From positions 4,402,001-4,466,000 of the forward strand of contig NC_003076.8 of NCBI RefSeq assembly GCF_000001735.4: 64,000 bases of DNA, given 5' to 3'. Positions 63,099-64,000 of this stretch are shown in pieces. The DNA comes from Arabidopsis thaliana (Eukaryota > Streptophyta > Magnoliopsida > Brassicales > Brassicaceae). The translations under genes were made by a program, and so were the position numbers. The notes beneath the pieces were generated by a model. That model was given only the letters and a program-made list of their open reading frames with translations, was not told where the DNA came from and did no database searches. Each line of letters opens with the position of its first letter. The first letter of the stretch is position 1.

Positions 63099-63969
63099 TT
63101 ACTTTCGGAAGACGACTATTGCGCGCGATTTTTCAATATCTGCATAGATTTGATCCACTTCTCCACGAGTATGATACATTTGCCCTAATGGATCATAAAA
63201 ATACTGCACATTGAAAACTAAACAAATATTAAAATCTGTTATATTATAATGTACATTGAAATTAAATGATAAAAATGTGTGATATATATAAACACACACA
63301 TATAGAATGAAGAATCATATATGCAGTAAAAGCTAAGAGTTGACAAAAAAGAAGAAGTAAAAACTAGGATAAAAACTAACATTTGAGTGAGCTTGAGATT
63401 TAGAGAAGAAACTATATGCATGTGCATACATTTTTCTTGACTCGGGTCTCGAAACTATACTTTAATCATACTTGCCAAATCAAACATATATTATCTTGAA
63501 AAATGAATACAATTCTCATAGAAAGAGAGATTCTATCCCAAAACATAGATTACTAATTCTTAAAACTAATGAATTTTTTGCGGTGACAATAGAAGGTGAG
63601 TCTAGTAAAAAAATCTAAATCAACATGACAAGAACAACTAAACTACTACCACTTAGTTGATAGCATGTTAATTTTCCATCAAAAGAAAATAATAGTTACC
63701 CGGTAGAGTCGGTCATAGACCTTAAGACGCTCCTCAGCGATCCAACCAGAACGAAGCCAGTTGTAACGAGGACATGTATTATCAAACACAGTAGAAGACG
63801 TATTGGGGATTTTATTCAATTGTCTTCTGCGACTCACAATCATCAACGTCTCTTTCCCTTCTCTTGACAGATTTGCAACGCTGCTCTCATAACTGATCAC
63901 ATCCGATGATCTCTTTTGTCGTGGACGTTTCTGTCGTCGATGTCCAGAACTACTAGATTCAGCCTCCAT
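63099..63969 (-). CDS. Small MBD-like (methyl-CpG-binding-domain fold) protein
   Basis: Two exons (63969–63700 and 63203–63099) joined in phase give 124 aa. The N-terminus is basic with a nuclear-signal-like stretch (HRRQKRPRQKRSS). From about residue 70 the protein reads CPRYNWLRSGWIAEERLKVY, DRLYRYFYDPLGQMYHTRGE and VDQIYADIEKSR. The pattern W/GW…ER…YYDP.G…TR.EV..…IE is that of the MBD fold (DNA-binding-domain superfamily) as found in short plant MBD-type proteins. The residues needed for methyl-CpG contact cannot be judged by eye, so methyl binding is not claimed. The intron is 496 nt. By synteny it would be AT5G13825, which I recall only as a small uncharacterised gene. Confidence 0.7.
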
Positions 63970-64000
63970 ATCTTATCCTTGTATTATCGTCTTGTTACAC
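63970..64000. other. Leader of the MBD-like gene, cut by the window end
   Basis: Only 31 bases follow the start codon on the minus strand, so the promoter and any 5' exon lie outside the window. Confidence 0.5.

Overview
This is nuclear plant DNA, and it matches Arabidopsis thaliana chromosome 5 at the AT5G13650–AT5G13825 interval. The identification rests on gene order plus spliced protein lengths rebuilt by hand from GT/AG junctions. Several equal the lengths I remember for the A. thaliana proteins: ELP1 1319 aa, CYL1/NAGLU 806, PAO1 472, SMT1 336, SIG4 419, ZIF1 486, ZIFL1 478, PPH 484, TBP1 640, NAA10 192. No database was searched; locus names come from memory. The features are typical of a eukaryote: short AT-rich introns, TATA/GA-rich promoters, no operons, no CRISPR and no bacterial signals.

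Layout. 1–364: 3' end of a plastid TypA/BipA GTPase gene (SVR3), then a near-perfect 221-bp tandem duplication and a 5'-truncated LINE carrying a still-open RT C-terminal frame (1090–2277). 3094–4983: TDBD-domain protein, convergent with a UMAMIT amino-acid transporter (5205–6955, minus). 8522–13471 (minus): ELP1, the Elongator scaffold, sharing a 336-bp head-to-head promoter with CYL1, an alpha-N-acetylglucosaminidase (13808–18159). CYL1 ends 62 bp from the stop codon of polyamine oxidase PAO1 (18222–20974, minus). Next come sterol methyltransferase SMT1 (22048–24866, minus), a plastid UPF0114 membrane protein (25960–27029) and plastid sigma factor SIG4 (27132–28744, minus).

The middle holds the tandem zinc/nicotianamine-type MFS transporters ZIF1 (30689–34483) and ZIFL1 (36318–39289), which share a 17-exon structure. 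They are followed by a choline-transporter-like protein with an 18-nt first coding exon (40102–42565) and a plastid-type PPR protein (43461–45290). Then come NAA10 (45610–46603, minus), the MADS factor AGL15 (47128–48802, minus) and the chlorophyll-breakdown enzyme PPH (50063–52141, minus). A glutaredoxin-like CxxC protein (53769–54593), a 5.1-kb largely empty region, the telomere-binding TBP1 (59694–62355) and a small MBD-like protein (63099–63969, minus) close the window.

These genes form no single pathway. Several encode plastid proteins (SVR3, UPF0114, SIG4, PPR, PPH), and four gene pairs are convergent with short 3' spacing. I found no undescribed multi-gene system. The most noteworthy signals are small: two probable poly(A)-only retroposition scars with 16–18 bp target duplications, tandem splice acceptors in ZIFL1 (predicting a truncated transporter) and AGL15, a spliced uORF overlapping the TDBD gene start, the cryptic 18-nt coding exon of the choline-transporter gene, and degenerate internal repeats in the TDBD protein.
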